DNA of 64,000 nt. Source: Juglans regia. Taxonomy: Eukaryota > Streptophyta > Magnoliopsida > Fagales > Juglandaceae. The translations under genes and the position numbers were made by a program. The DNA lies in the NCBI RefSeq assembly GCF_001411555.2, contig NC_049912.1, positions 1,877,001 to 1,941,000 of the forward strand, read 5' to 3'. Shown in pieces: positions 33,991-44,227 of this stretch; within the stretch, counting starts at the first letter, position 1; each line of letters begins with the position of its first letter. The notes beneath the pieces are model-generated. The model worked only from the letters and a program-made list of their open reading frames with translations, searched no databases and was not told the DNA's origin.

Positions 33991-34338
33991 ATGTTAGTCG
34001 AGATCCTGTACCCAACAGAATCAGTTGCATTAAATGGGACGTCGAATGGCCCGCACCAGAGGTTGAGGTCATGTCCCTGACAGGTACAACCACATTAGAT
34101 ACAACGACATGCTATCTAGAACATAGAGTGATCATTACTAGAGATAGGGGTATAAATAAGATAGGGGTATAAATAAGAGAATTATAATAAAGGAAAAGGT
34201 TAATCACTATCACAAAACTCCTAGCTCTCTTTCTCTTTGGCATCAGAGGTGTCATAGACACACTCGACCACCCTCTTTTACTCTTTTGCAGAAGTTTGAC
34301 AACGTTCGGAGTTGGTGGCTACCAAACACGCCTTAACA
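33991..34338 (+). repeat. Probable 5' LTR of Retand-like element 2
   Basis: It starts TGTTAGTCGAGATCC and ends CGCCTTAACA, immediately before a Tat-type primer-site-like sequence (TTGACGTTGTTTGTGGGA; related elements have TTGGCGCCGTCTGTGGGA). The TATA region is duplicated in tandem (GATAGGGGTATAAATAA twice, at about 34144-34178). No second LTR was found, so the borders rest on TG/CA ends and the primer site. Confidence 0.5.
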
Positions 34339-34448
34339 ATTGACGTTGTTTGTGGGATTCGATAGTTGTTTCGGTCCAATAGCATCAGTGTTCCTTTCGT
34401 TTGCCATCCAAGACAGGTTCTCATTGAGCAGGAAGTTACATCGACAGA

Positions 34449-35311
34449 CATGGAGGGAAGATTTGTACAAATGGAAGAACACATGAAGAGAATGGCCTCA
34501 AATATGGAGGCCTTCCAACGAGAGAATGAGATGCTGAAGTATAGAAATGCTTAGTTCAAAGAAGGTGCAGAACCAAGTAGGACTGAATGGATGGAGGGTG
34601 TCACAAAACACTAGTGGGGTATCGCTCGAAGACGATAAATAGAAGAGGATGAACAACGTGCTACACAGCCTTATGGGAAAAAAGACGAGGAAATGGCGAA
34701 GAAAATAGGGGGATCATCCTCTGTGGACTAACTGCTTAGCAGCACAAACCTCCCTTACAGTGCCAAAGTGATGATCATCTCACTTTCACTCAAGTTCAGG
34801 GCTCCCCAAGTAGAGATGTACAACGAGTCCAAGGACCCCGTCAAACATTTCATTTAAGACCCACATAACGCTACACAGTTTCTGTAAAAGAAATTACGTG
34901 CCGAGCATTCCTCCTGACACTAAAAGACTTATCCCGGCATGGTTCAGAACCTTGCAGCTAGGTACCATCAACAAATTTGAGGAGCTAGGCCAACAATTCA
35001 TAATGCAGCTCATGGCCAACAGAAAGAGAAGGCGACCAGCCGCCTATCTCCTCACTATAAAATAGTGGGAGGACGAGAGTCTGAAGGTATATCTGTACCG
35101 ATTCAATAAAGAGTGCATGACCACAGATTATCAAGACGAGAAACTCGTGCCAATGGCGCTCTTGGGCTGCATGTGGCCTCGAAACCCTTTCATGGCAGAA
35201 ATATTGCGAAGAATCCAGCCACCCTACAGGATTTCATGGACCGAGCCAACGACTTCGTCAATGCCGAAGATACCCTCAAAGCCCTTACTGCCCCAAGGCG
35301 TGCATAAGTAG
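34449..35311 (+). pseudogene. Gag of Retand-like element 2
   Basis: It begins with a coiled-coil leader (MEGRFVQMEEHMKRMASN at 34449), then in shifting frames STNLPYSAKV, EMYNESKDPVKHF, FEELGQQFIMQLMANRKRRR and WEDESLKVYLYRFNKEC, ending with GCMWPRNPFMAEIL at about 35168-35209. These are the retrotransposon gag core blocks shared with element 1. At least three in-frame stops (one near 34552, one after the gag core lysine at about 35063) make it a pseudogene. The region 35320-35700 is Lys/Arg/Glu-rich and probably the gag tail. Confidence 0.65.
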
Positions 35312-35734
35312 AGCAGCAGACGAACAGTTTCAAGCGGTGTGCCAACACAAAAATCCACGAGAAGGAACCCAAGGAAAGGAACACGAGAGAAAAAGAGACG
35401 GCAACACTGCCCCACAGAAAGTGCACTCGAACATGAACGTGCAAGCACAGGGTGAAGAGCACTTGCAGGGAGGCAACAACTGCGGTGAGAGAGCTTTTAG
35501 TTACTGCAACTTTCACAACATAGAGGCCACCGAACCAAATATTGTCATCAACTAAGGAAGAAGATAGAAGAGATCTGAGAATAGGTTCAAGAAGAAATGT
35601 TCAGACATCTGGGTGCCCACTGCTTGTCATTGCCCAGACGAGCAATGAGCGAAAGGAAAGAACTAAGGCGGGAAGATCGCTAAAGTGAGAGCCCGAGAAG
35701 GAAAAGAGATGATGCCAATGGGTGAGATCCATTA

Positions 35735-36230
35735 ATGGAAAAGTTTCGTTTGATGATGCCGACTGCGAATGGGTGATCTACCCGCATGATGACGCTCTGT
35801 TAGTAACAATGTTGGTGGCCAATTTCACTACTAAAAGAATATTAATAGACAACAACAGCTCGATTGACATCCTATTGTTGGAGGCCTTCGTCAAAATGAG
35901 TATCAACTAGGATCGACTACAACCATTCCTCATGCTGCAGAGTGGATTCTCTAACAAGGTGGTATAGCTACTGGATTCCATAATCCTGATAGTATTCGTT
36001 AGGATGGGAAAACTCACGGCGACCACCATGGCCGACTTCCTTGTAGTCAAGGCCCACTCCTCATACAACGCCATAATCGGGCGACCAACGCTGAATAGTT
36101 TGAATTGACATATCGTTTAAAGATGAAGTTTCCAACAGAGGCAGGTGTAGGGGTGATATGCAACGAACAGGTAGCGGCGAGGGAATATTATGTGCAGGAA
36201 TTGAACGGTGAGAAGGGAGGTGGCCCCTTA
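35735..36230 (+). pseudogene. Aspartic protease of Retand-like element 2
   Basis: Reads SFDDADCEWVIYPHDDALLV, then MLVANFTTKRILIDNNSSIDILL (retropepsin core; the usual catalytic DxGSS reads DNNSS), then after a stop FLVVKAHSSYNAIIGRPTLN, the C-terminal protease signature. Tat elements usually have VDNGSSADIL. The Gly of the catalytic triplet is replaced by Asn here. Several stops are present. Confidence 0.65.
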
Positions 36231-36451
36231 ACTACTCAGTTGAGGGGCCAGAAACTGGCTTCCTTACCTAAAGCCATCCAAAGCTCGGCCAAAGGTCAAC
36301 CAAGCAAAGGCCCGATGGGGCGGGATGCATCGGGAATGAGAATTAGTTCCCTCTTTTGTTTGATGGCTCCCTATGTAAAGAGTAGTCGATAAATCAAATA
36401 AAAGGTATATATACATGTGTATATTTATGTGTGTAAATGTTGAATGTTACA

Positions 36452-36845
36452 GCGCACCCCGACGATTATAAAAGGGTGCACCTCTCCCAAGTGTCTCAGT
36501 CTCTCCTTGTCACTGAGAGTGGTCAAGTCCATCTCCCGCCTGGCTATCTAAGCCAATGTTTCGCACTCTCATGTCGACAATTATAGGAGGGAACACATCT
36601 CCCAAGTGTTCCAGTCTCTCCTAGCCATCAAGCGTGGTCGAGTCCATCTCCCTCTTAAGTATTTAAGCCGATGCTCAATTATGGCACCCCAACGATTATA
36701 TGAGGGAACACCTCTCCAAAGTATCCCAGTCTCTCCTCGCCACCTAGCGTGGTCGAATCCATCTTCCACCTGGTTATCTAAGCTGATATTTCGGGCTCGC
36801 ACCCTGACAATTATAAGAGGGAACACCTCTCCCAAGGGTGGGAGA
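36452..36845. repeat. 115-bp tandem repeat in Retand-like element 2
   Basis: The word (G/A)ATTATA recurs at 36464, 36579, 36694 and 36809, each exactly 115 bp apart. Each is followed by a purine-rich GAGGG-like block, CACCTCTCC(C/A)AAG, CAGTCTCTCCT and a GGTC(A/G)A(G/A)TCCATCT segment. Three full units and a partial fourth are present. In element orientation the unit shares TCTCCTTG...GGTCAA...ATCT.CGCCT with the 109-bp unit of element 1, so the two arrays may be related. Confidence 0.9.
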
Positions 36846-36899
36846 GAAAACAGAAAACTATATACACTCAAGGGTGGGAAGTTGGAACAGAGAATACAT

Positions 36900-39800
36900 C
36901 AGGCATTAAATCTCGGCCTTGGGACTCGAGGGAATCAAGATCTTCCCTGTCGGGGGCAAAAGTGCCCAGATCCATCCAAAGTCTCAGAATCGTCTTGAGG
37001 CTTCACTGCCATATGCCCCCTCATCTTCTCCAGTCCTCGGGTGTACTCGTGGCTCCAAGCCTGATTATAAAGCCGCTTGGACGCTGCTAATTGGGAAGCG
37101 AGCTTGGCGAGTTTCCTGTTGACGATGGTGAGCTCGGCCCCCAGTTCCCTTGCCCATTCCTCGCAGGACCTCAGCTCCTTCTTGAGTCGCGAGTGGGACT
37201 AGCCTAGCTCCATGTACAAGTCCTCTGCTTTGTCTTTGTCCCTATGGAGCGCAACGTTCTTCACTGCGAGCGCCTCTTTCTTGAACTAAAACTCCCCAAT
37301 ACACTTCTCCATGTCTCGACAAGCTTCCTTGGCTTCCAACCAATGAGGTGACATACCTCAGGTAGCGCTCTTGGGCCTCCTCCAAGAGAAGTGCCTACCT
37401 TTGCTCCAAGTGCTTCCCCTATTTGGTGGCCCTAACTTTGGACTGGTGGCAAGACGCTTCTTGCCTCAACTCCTCCATGCCTTTTCAGAGGTTGGATGTT
37501 TCCTTACAGAGGTGACCCAAAGATCTCCAGAAAGAACGCGTTGCAAGCCTCGAATTCGGCAAAGGCCTTCTCAGCATGCTCCTTCACGAACGAAAGCCTG
37601 AACATTTCGCGGAAGGCCTGCTGCCGAGACTATACCAAGCTTGGGCCTCATTCTCTGCTTGAGCGTAGCCATCCACAACCCAAGCCGTAGGAAATCAAAT
37701 CCGTGCCAAATGAAACCAGTCATACTGCAAGAAAAGAAAAAAAAAAAAAAAAAACCCTACTACTATAGATTAAAGATCAGCCGCCTCCCAATGAATGACA
37801 CCTCTAACTTTGCGACATCTTGGTCGGGACCAACCGCCACCTTTTGGTCACCCGTGGAGTGGAAGGTATGTCCAAGTCAGCATTGAGATGCTCTTGATTG
37901 GGGGCGACCTGATAAAGTGTCAAAAAATGCATAATTAAGTTGATAAAGTGACTAAGTTGTTTAACCAAAAAAATGAATTAAACACTTAATTATTCAGTAA
38001 ATTATAAACTGGGGTCAATTGTTAAATCATGATATTTTGCTCTTAAAAAGATTTATGCAGCTAGTCCACATCAAAATTAATACCCCAACTTTTACTCCTC
38101 TCTCGTATCTTACTTATAGGTTGCAAGGCATTATGGGAAAAAATGTTAAAGCACATGGGTAATCTTGGAAATACCCAACTAGCACGGCAGCATCCAAAAG
38201 AATGCATTGCACAGCAAGCTCACGCACTACGCCGGTGCAAGGGAGATCACGCGGCACTGCAGGGCTAGATGGTGGCCTCACAAAACTGAGCTGGACGCAA
38301 CTGCAGGAATTGGGGGCTAGAACGAGCGCACCACATAGGAAACGAGGTCACGCACAGTATAAAAGGAAGCCATTTTTCTGTGCGGAGCTCTCGTTTTTTT
38401 TTTTTTTTTTTTTTGCATTTATTTTTCCGGACTTTTGTTTAGGGGATTTTTTTTCTTAGTTGTAGATGTTCTGGAAATGTTTTTTTTTTTCAACAGCTTT
38501 GTTATGCATCTAGCAACCCTTCTATGAGTTTGGGTTTACTTGTTTTAATTTCTATTTCCTGAGAGAATAATGTTAGGCTAAGTTTTCATCTTGAGCTACA
38601 AGATATGGATTCTCTTGCTCTAAACTACTGATTAGAGTGATTCTGATATGATAAAAATCTATTTTATAGTTTTGCAAGTCAATTTTGTTGAGACAAGTCA
38701 AAACCAGAAATTCTTGTTCTTGTTCTACTGTTGACGAAAGGCACAACAAAAACTTAGTAATATTTTCAATGTTTTTCATGGTTGGTATTCATAGTAAATT
38801 TATTTGTATTCTATAGATATTTTGGACTGGAAATCTGGTTTTAAATCTTCATTTTCCGATTGTTAATGCTTAGACTATATTGACAATTGAGTTATAGAGT
38901 TAGACCTCTTAATCAGAGTTTGGAAAATGAGGAAACATTCTTGTAGCCCAAGTGTTTGACATTTTGTGTAACTAGTTTTGATATTTCTGCAATCTCTACA
39001 TTTCATGCACCCATTTTACTCATACTAATATTTCTCATTTCTTTTAATTTGACAAGCAATCAGAAAACCAATTTCTCTCCATTCTTAAACTTTGTTTCAT
39101 CCAAAAATCAAAACCATCATTTTCATTAATAAATACTACATCTATACATAAGCATATATTCTTATTTCTCTCCTTAGTTGTGTAAAAACCCATTTCTTAA
39201 ACACATTCATTGCACAAAATGCCTCTCATTAAATGTTTGCTCAGCATGAATGTTGTTGTCCTTGTGAAAATGACCTTGGAACTCCTGCATGTACTACTTT
39301 GATAGCTTCTGCACTTGGAATATAGATTTAGAAAGCCATCAAGACCTCCTCGTCCCCCTGGCAAGGCTTCTTCTCCAGCCCCTGACGGGGCATCAAAAGG
39401 CCTTTTCAAGCCTTAATCAGCGAGGGGCTCCCTCAAGAAATGGTGGCCCATCACATGAGACTTATTTGGTGCCACCAAGAACCGGTTGATGTTGGCCTCG
39501 GTCAAGGCGTTAGTCCAAACCTCCTCCTAGTGCTCCTGGACCTTGAAATACACCAATTGTATGCAAGCCCGATTTCGCTCATAAAGGTTCACCATGATCT
39601 TTTTGTTGTCGGGGACAATCCCCCAGTCTGACCAAAGGGGAAACTCCTAAGTGGCGACTTCGTTGGTCAGAAACTCCCCATCCCCGCCCCTCAAAGTGAG
39701 CGAGTTGGAATTTAGGATGAGAATGAAAACTGCAAATGTTCCCCTCCAAAGCTCGAACTGCATGGGTAAACAAGAACTCCTGGGCGGTCAAGTTCGGATA

Positions 39801-40243
39801 CTCCTCCCTAGCAGCCTCTAGGACCATGCACCAAGGCACACAACACGACGTTAAAATCCTCCAGGCATTGGGATGTATCTGGGCCGAGGCCATCCCTAAG
39901 TTGTCCAGTACGTCGCGAATAGGGCGGCAAAACGAAAGCCTAAGTCCATACGAAAAAAGTGTCGACGTGCAAAGCAACCTTCTCGACATTGCCCTTTGGG
40001 TCAAGAAAAAAGTGTCAACGTGCAGAGCAACCTTCTCGATATTGCCCTCTGGGTCGACATCCTCGCAAAGAGGTTGTGGAACCTCCAGGATGACGGGATC
40101 TGAGACTCCATTCGTACTGCAAAGCATACTCAGAGCCGCAAGGTCCACCAACCATATCAGTCATAGAACGGAAGCTCATGATAGGAGGAAGATTTGGGTC
40201 CCTTCTGGGACTCATCACGACTAGATGAGCTCTTGGAAGCCAT
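36900..40243 (-). pseudogene. Antisense ORF of Retand-like element 2 (Transposase_28-like plus coiled coil), interrupted
   Basis: On the minus strand it starts MASKSSSSRDESQKGPKSSS (from 40243) and, after frame breaks, reads RDVLDNLGMASAQIHPNAWR, LTSCCVPWCMV, EYPNLTAQEFLFTH and FQLAHFEGRGWGVSD (about 39990-39670). This layout resembles the Pfam family called putative gypsy-type transposon (Transposase_28). The C-terminal half (37690-36900) is a Lys/Glu-rich coiled coil ending in NQAWSHEYTRGLEKMRGHM, homologous to the aORF end of element 1. About 1.3 kb of unrelated sequence separates the halves. Stops and frameshifts are frequent. Function is unknown; antisense placement is typical of Retand. 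Confidence 0.6.
37911..39240. mobile_element. Repeat-like insertion inside the antisense ORF, possible solo LTR
   Basis: Sequence from about 37911 (TGATAAAGTGTCAAAAAATG) has no coding sense and breaks the antisense ORF. It contains a promoter-like AGTATAAAAGG at about 38357, followed by poly-T tracts (38395-38414) and TTTGTTTAGGGG. That resembles an LTR with promoter, and the opening TGATAAAGTGTCAAAA reminds me of chromovirus LTRs. The right border is uncertain (39200-39270), and no clean target duplication was found. It could also be another kind of insertion. Confidence 0.35.
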
Positions 40244-41372
40244 TGAAAGTAGATCTAAGGAGCAAAGAAGAAGAAAAGATCTGGGTCGAAAAAGAGGGTG
40301 TCGATTGAGAAACTCAAAAATTGGAATCAGGTTAAAGACCGTTTGAATAACAAGATGAGGATTTAATATGGGAGAAGGTGAATATTTAGAAGCTCCAACA
40401 GAAAGTTGACAAGATGTGTAGGTATGACTGTTGCGTATGTTCCTTAGACATGAGAATACACAACGACAACTGAATTTAAGTGGGAGAGTGGAAACGAGCT
40501 GAGGCAATAAAATTTTGAAAAAGTCTAAATGCAGGCATGGGAGGGGCCTCCCTGCGGACGGTTGCCTACGTGGACTAAAACAACCCGTTTTGATGAAAAC
40601 GGTGTGCACGACTTTTGTTCAATTGAAGAACCCCCTTCTGAAAACATAAAATGCAGCATTTTTCATTGAGAATCTTCTTCTCCATCCACTCGAGAACATG
40701 AAGCCATTCCCTTCCCGTTCCCCAGAACTGGCCTCTCTGTGTGTGACTCTCCCCTCCCCATTACCGATTAAGAAATCCCGAAATGTTGATTGCTGCAACT
40801 GATCAACAACGACAGTAAGCGACACAGATCTGAGACTGTGCTACGATATGAGCGGGAGAGAAACAAAACCAAAGCTTTTTCTAAATCAAGATAGATGAAA
40901 GTGTAAAAGAAACGAAACCAATCGATGATGGAAGAAATTGTAAAAGAAATGAAACGAAAAGACGATGGACGAAACTGTAAAAGAAATGAAAGCAAGAGAG
41001 AAACCAGTCCACAACTCAACTTTTTTGAAATCAAGAGAGACGAAAACAAGAGAGAGAGAGGAAAAGTTTGTTTAGTGTTTTCCCTTCTTCTTCTTCCCCT
41101 TTTTTTTTTAAAAAAATAAAATAAATACTACCACGTCAGAGGGAGTGCGCATACAGGCACAAATTTTTGCCTGTACCTATCAAAACTCTAAAATTTTCGT
41201 CGCGCCCACGTGGCAAAAATTTGATGGATAACTGGGTTTTTGTACACTTATGCCTTGTAAATTTGTATAACTTAATGTTACCCTATGGTCTACAGATTCA
41301 TTGAACTTTGCAGCACATTGGGAGGGGTAATCCATTCTTACCAACTTAACCAAAACGGCAAAGTTTTCCTGC
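40244..41372. other. Spacer between element 2 and the PPR gene
   Basis: No 3' LTR matching 33991-34338 was found here. At 40880-41060 there is an imperfect purine-rich repetition (GTAAAAGAAATGAAA and similar, three times). The stretch 41130-41372 is presumably the PPR promoter and leader. No other gene was recognised. Confidence 0.45.
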
Positions 41373-43448
41373 ATGTCCCACAATTTTCAAAGAACTGATA
41401 CGCTTGGCATCAACTCCATTTCAGAAGTTCTAACCCAATGCCCAGGTATCATGTTCTTCACTCTCAAATACTCGACCGTTGGTTCCCGCCTTAAGCATTC
41501 TTTGTTCCATTTCCACTCTCTACCCACCACTTTCATCCACAGATTCAAGTCCCCCATTCACCAAAACCTCCACCACCTCCTAGGGAAATGCTCATCCATG
41601 AGAGAACTCAAGCTAATCCATGCCCAAATCATCCTCCATGGCCTAACCAACGAGAACCTCACACTGGGAAAGTTAGTTTCTTTCTGCGCCATCGCCGACA
41701 CCGGAGATCTCGAATATGCACGGCTCGTATTCAACAAAGCCCCAGAACCCAATAAGTTTATGTACAATAGTTTGATAAGGGGTTACTCAAATGGTGATGA
41801 CCCAATGGAGGCAATTTCGCTCTACCGCAAAATGATTGGTTCGGGCCTTTCGCCAAACGAGTTTACCCTTCCCTTTGTTCTCAAGGCCTGTGCTCGAAAG
41901 TTGGCGTGTTGGGAAGCTGTAGTTGTTCATGGTCAAGCCATTAAATTCGGAACTGGTTTCCAAGTTTGTGTGCAAAATGCCCTTATCAGCGTGTATGTTG
42001 TTTGTGGGTCGATTGGGTGTGCCCGGAAAATGTTTGACGGTATTTCGGAAAGGACTTTAGTCTCGTGGAATTTGATGATTGGTGGTTATTCGAAAATGGG
42101 TTTTTCCAAGGAAGCTTTTTTATTGTTTCAGGAGATGAGAGAATTAGGGGTGGGGCCTGATGAGTTCACCTTAGTTAGTTTACTTTCTCTTTGTTCACGA
42201 GTTTGTGATTTGGATTTTGGAAGATTTTTGCATCTTTACATTGAGATTACAGGAATTGAGATTGATCTAATCGTGAGAAATGCTCTTCTGGATATGTGCG
42301 CTAAGTGTGGGGATTTGCATGCCGCGAAAATGGTTTTCGACCGAATGCCTAACAAAAATGTGGTCTCTTGGACTTCCCTTGTTACTGCATATGCTAAACA
42401 TGGCCTCACTTTATCCGCTCAGAAAATCTTTGATAACATGCCAGTGAAAAATGTGGTTTCTTGGAATTCAATGATTTCGTCTTATGTCAGAGAAGGCCGT
42501 TGCAGGGAAGCTTTGGATCTTTATCTCAACATGTGTGATTTGAGGGTGGTGCCGGATGAGGCTACCTTAGTTAGCATACTCTCAGCCTGTAGCCAAATTG
42601 GTGATCTGGTCATGGGAAAGAAAATCCATAATTACATATGCAGTAACAGTTCAATACATGGGGTCACTCTATATAACTCCCTCATAGACATGTATGCAAA
42701 GTGTGGTGCCCCTAGAATTGCCTTGGATATCTTTTACAAGATTCCAGAAAAGAATACAGTGTCCTGGAATGCTATTGTTGGGGCCCTGGCACTCCATGGT
42801 CGTGGCTTAGAAGCTATAGACCTCTTTGAAAAGATGCAAGCATGTGGAGTTCAGCCTGATGAGATCACTTTCACTGGATTGCTTTCTGCTTGTAGTCACA
42901 GTGGTCTTATTGACTTGGGGAGACATTATTTTCACAAAATGAGTTCCATTTACGGGCTATCACCTGAAATTGAGCACTATGCTTGCATGGTTGATCTTCT
43001 TGGGAGAGGAGGGCTCTTAGAAGAAGCAATTAGGCTGATAGGAGGAATGCCAATGAAGCCGGATGTTGTGGTTTGGTGTGCCTTGCTCGGTGCTTGTAGG
43101 ACCTATGGTAATATAGAGGTTGGGAGGCAAATCCTAAAGCAGCTTTTGGTGATGGAGCCATATAACTCGGGGCTTTACGTGCTTCTCTCAAACATATACT
43201 GTGAAGCTGAAAGATGGGAAGATGTGAAGAAGATAAGGAAACTAATGGATAACTGTGGGATCAAAAAGTGTAGAGCAATTAGCCTCATCGAGATTGATGG
43301 TTGTGTTCATGAGTTTCTGGTTGACGACAAGAGACATGAAATTTGGAGCAGTATACACTCCATGCTTGATCAATTAACACAACATTTGAAGTTTTCAGGA
43401 TATTCATTCAATATTTCAAGTGCGTATTTGGATGTAGATGAAATATAG
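41373..43448 (+). CDS. Pentatricopeptide repeat protein, PLS class with E domain, intronless
   Basis: Single open frame of 691 codons, as usual for plant PPR genes. The protein is an organelle RNA-binding factor; PLS-class members with C-terminal E extensions mostly act in C-to-U RNA editing in mitochondria or chloroplasts. The first PPR units begin near residue 130 (NKFMYNSLIRGYS) and continue to about 600, with typical P/L/S repeats such as VSWNLMIGGYSKMGFSKEA, NALLDMCAKCGDLHAAKMVF, VSWNAIVGALALHGRGLEAI and DEITFTGLLSACSHSGLID. The tail (PDVVVWCALLGACR, GLYVLLSNIYCEAERWEDV) is the E motif, then an E+-like end. There is no DYW triad, so it would need a partner deaminase. An internal Met at residue 27 (41451) starts MFFTLKYSTVGSRLKH, a good targeting peptide, and may be the true start. 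Confidence 0.9.
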   Translation: MSHNFQRTDTLGINSISEVLTQCPGIMFFTLKYSTVGSRLKHSLFHFHSLPTTFIHRFKSPIHQNLHHLLGKCSSMRELKLIHAQIILHGLTNENLTLGKLVSFCAIADTGDLEYARLVFNKAPEPNKFMYNSLIRGYSNGDDPMEAISLYRKMIGSGLSPNEFTLPFVLKACARKLACWEAVVVHGQAIKFGTGFQVCVQNALISVYVVCGSIGCARKMFDGISERTLVSWNLMIGGYSKMGFSKEAFLLFQEMRELGVGPDEFTLVSLLSLCSRVCDLDFGRFLHLYIEITGIEIDLIVRNALLDMCAKCGDLHAAKMVFDRMPNKNVVSWTSLVTAYAKHGLTLSAQKIFDNMPVKNVVSWNSMISSYVREGRCREALDLYLNMCDLRVVPDEATLVSILSACSQIGDLVMGKKIHNYICSNSSIHGVTLYNSLIDMYAKCGAPRIALDIFYKIPEKNTVSWNAIVGALALHGRGLEAIDLFEKMQACGVQPDEITFTGLLSACSHSGLIDLGRHYFHKMSSIYGLSPEIEHYACMVDLLGRGGLLEEAIRLIGGMPMKPDVVVWCALLGACRTYGNIEVGRQILKQLLVMEPYNSGLYVLLSNIYCEAERWEDVKKIRKLMDNCGIKKCRAISLIEIDGCVHEFLVDDKRHEIWSSIHSMLDQLTQHLKFSGYSFNISSAYLDVDEI

Positions 43449-43956
43449 CCCCATGCCCATTTTTGAGTTGTATTAATAAGCTGTGAGAAAGTAACTTGTA
43501 ACACTAGGATTATATCTTTATTCTTTTCCTTCTATTATTTGTAAAACATCCCTTCTAATTATAAAATCAGGAAAGAGCACGTGTATGAACAGGAAATTCT
43601 TAAAGAGTTTCTATTTCACAGTGCAGATTTCTACCTTTAGTTCATACAGTCTAGCCAAGCTGATGATTATTCACAGCTTCCATCATTACAAAGAATTGGG
43701 GTCTTCTTGTCACGACCATGTAGACTGACCCGTCATTCTATAGGTCAATACTAAAAACAATTGAAAAATTTTCAATCTAGAACATATTTTAAAAACTCTT
43801 TATTCAAAATTTTCATTCCACTTCCAAAAAACTCAATAAAAAATAATTTTCTTAAAAATTATCTCACATTCCTAAAATGTTTCCTATCCAAAAAGAGTTC
43901 TGTTAGGTGCCCGGGTCCTTGTACTCGGACTCTCACATGTGAACGATGATTCTACT
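43449..43956. other. 3' flank of the PPR gene
   Basis: AT-rich 3' UTR and spacer up to the truncated copia LTR. The short frame at 43761-43949 is not convincing. Confidence 0.5.
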
Positions 43957-44163
43957 GAAAATCCAGTTAGTAGTAACAACTTGTGAAGATCATGTTATAG
44001 ATGAAAGGCCAGCTGAAATCATGTACTTGTAATTAGTTTAGGCTAATTTGTATCTTTGTATTAAACTCATTGTCCATTACATGTATATGATACATTCAAG
44101 TATAAATAGCTAAGGTTCTCTGGCTTGATTTTTCATTCAAGCTATTTCATTTTAAATCTTTCA
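43957..44163 (+). repeat. Truncated 5' LTR of copia element 2
   Basis: About 207 bp alignable with 49181-49386 (shared GAAGATCAT, GAAATCATGTACTT, TTAGTTTAGGCTAATTT, GATACATTCAAGTATAAATA and ATTTTTCATTCAAG). It ends AAATCTTTCA. The first part of the full LTR is missing. The TATA box TATAAATA is at about 44102. Confidence 0.85.
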
Positions 44164-44227
44164 TAATATCAGAGCTTTCATAGTATCAGAGCAACCAACA
44201 AATAATTCCTTGATCCTACCAATCAAT

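Larger units (their letters stand above)
33991..40243 (+). mobile_element. Tat/Retand-like non-autonomous Ty3 derivative, copy 2
   Basis: Plus-strand order: probable 5' LTR (about 33991-34338), primer-site-like TTGACGTTGTTTGTGGGATT right after it, gag (34449-35311), protease (about 35735-36230), a 115-bp tandem repeat (36452-36845), and an ORF on the opposite strand (40243 back to about 36900). Reverse transcriptase, RNase H and integrase are absent, since the tandem repeats follow almost directly after the protease. No 3' LTR was found past 40243. The arrangement equals that of element 1 in the opposite orientation and matches the published Retand pattern of tandem repeats plus antisense ORF. 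A repeat-like insertion (about 37911-39240) interrupts the antisense ORF. Confidence 0.7.
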
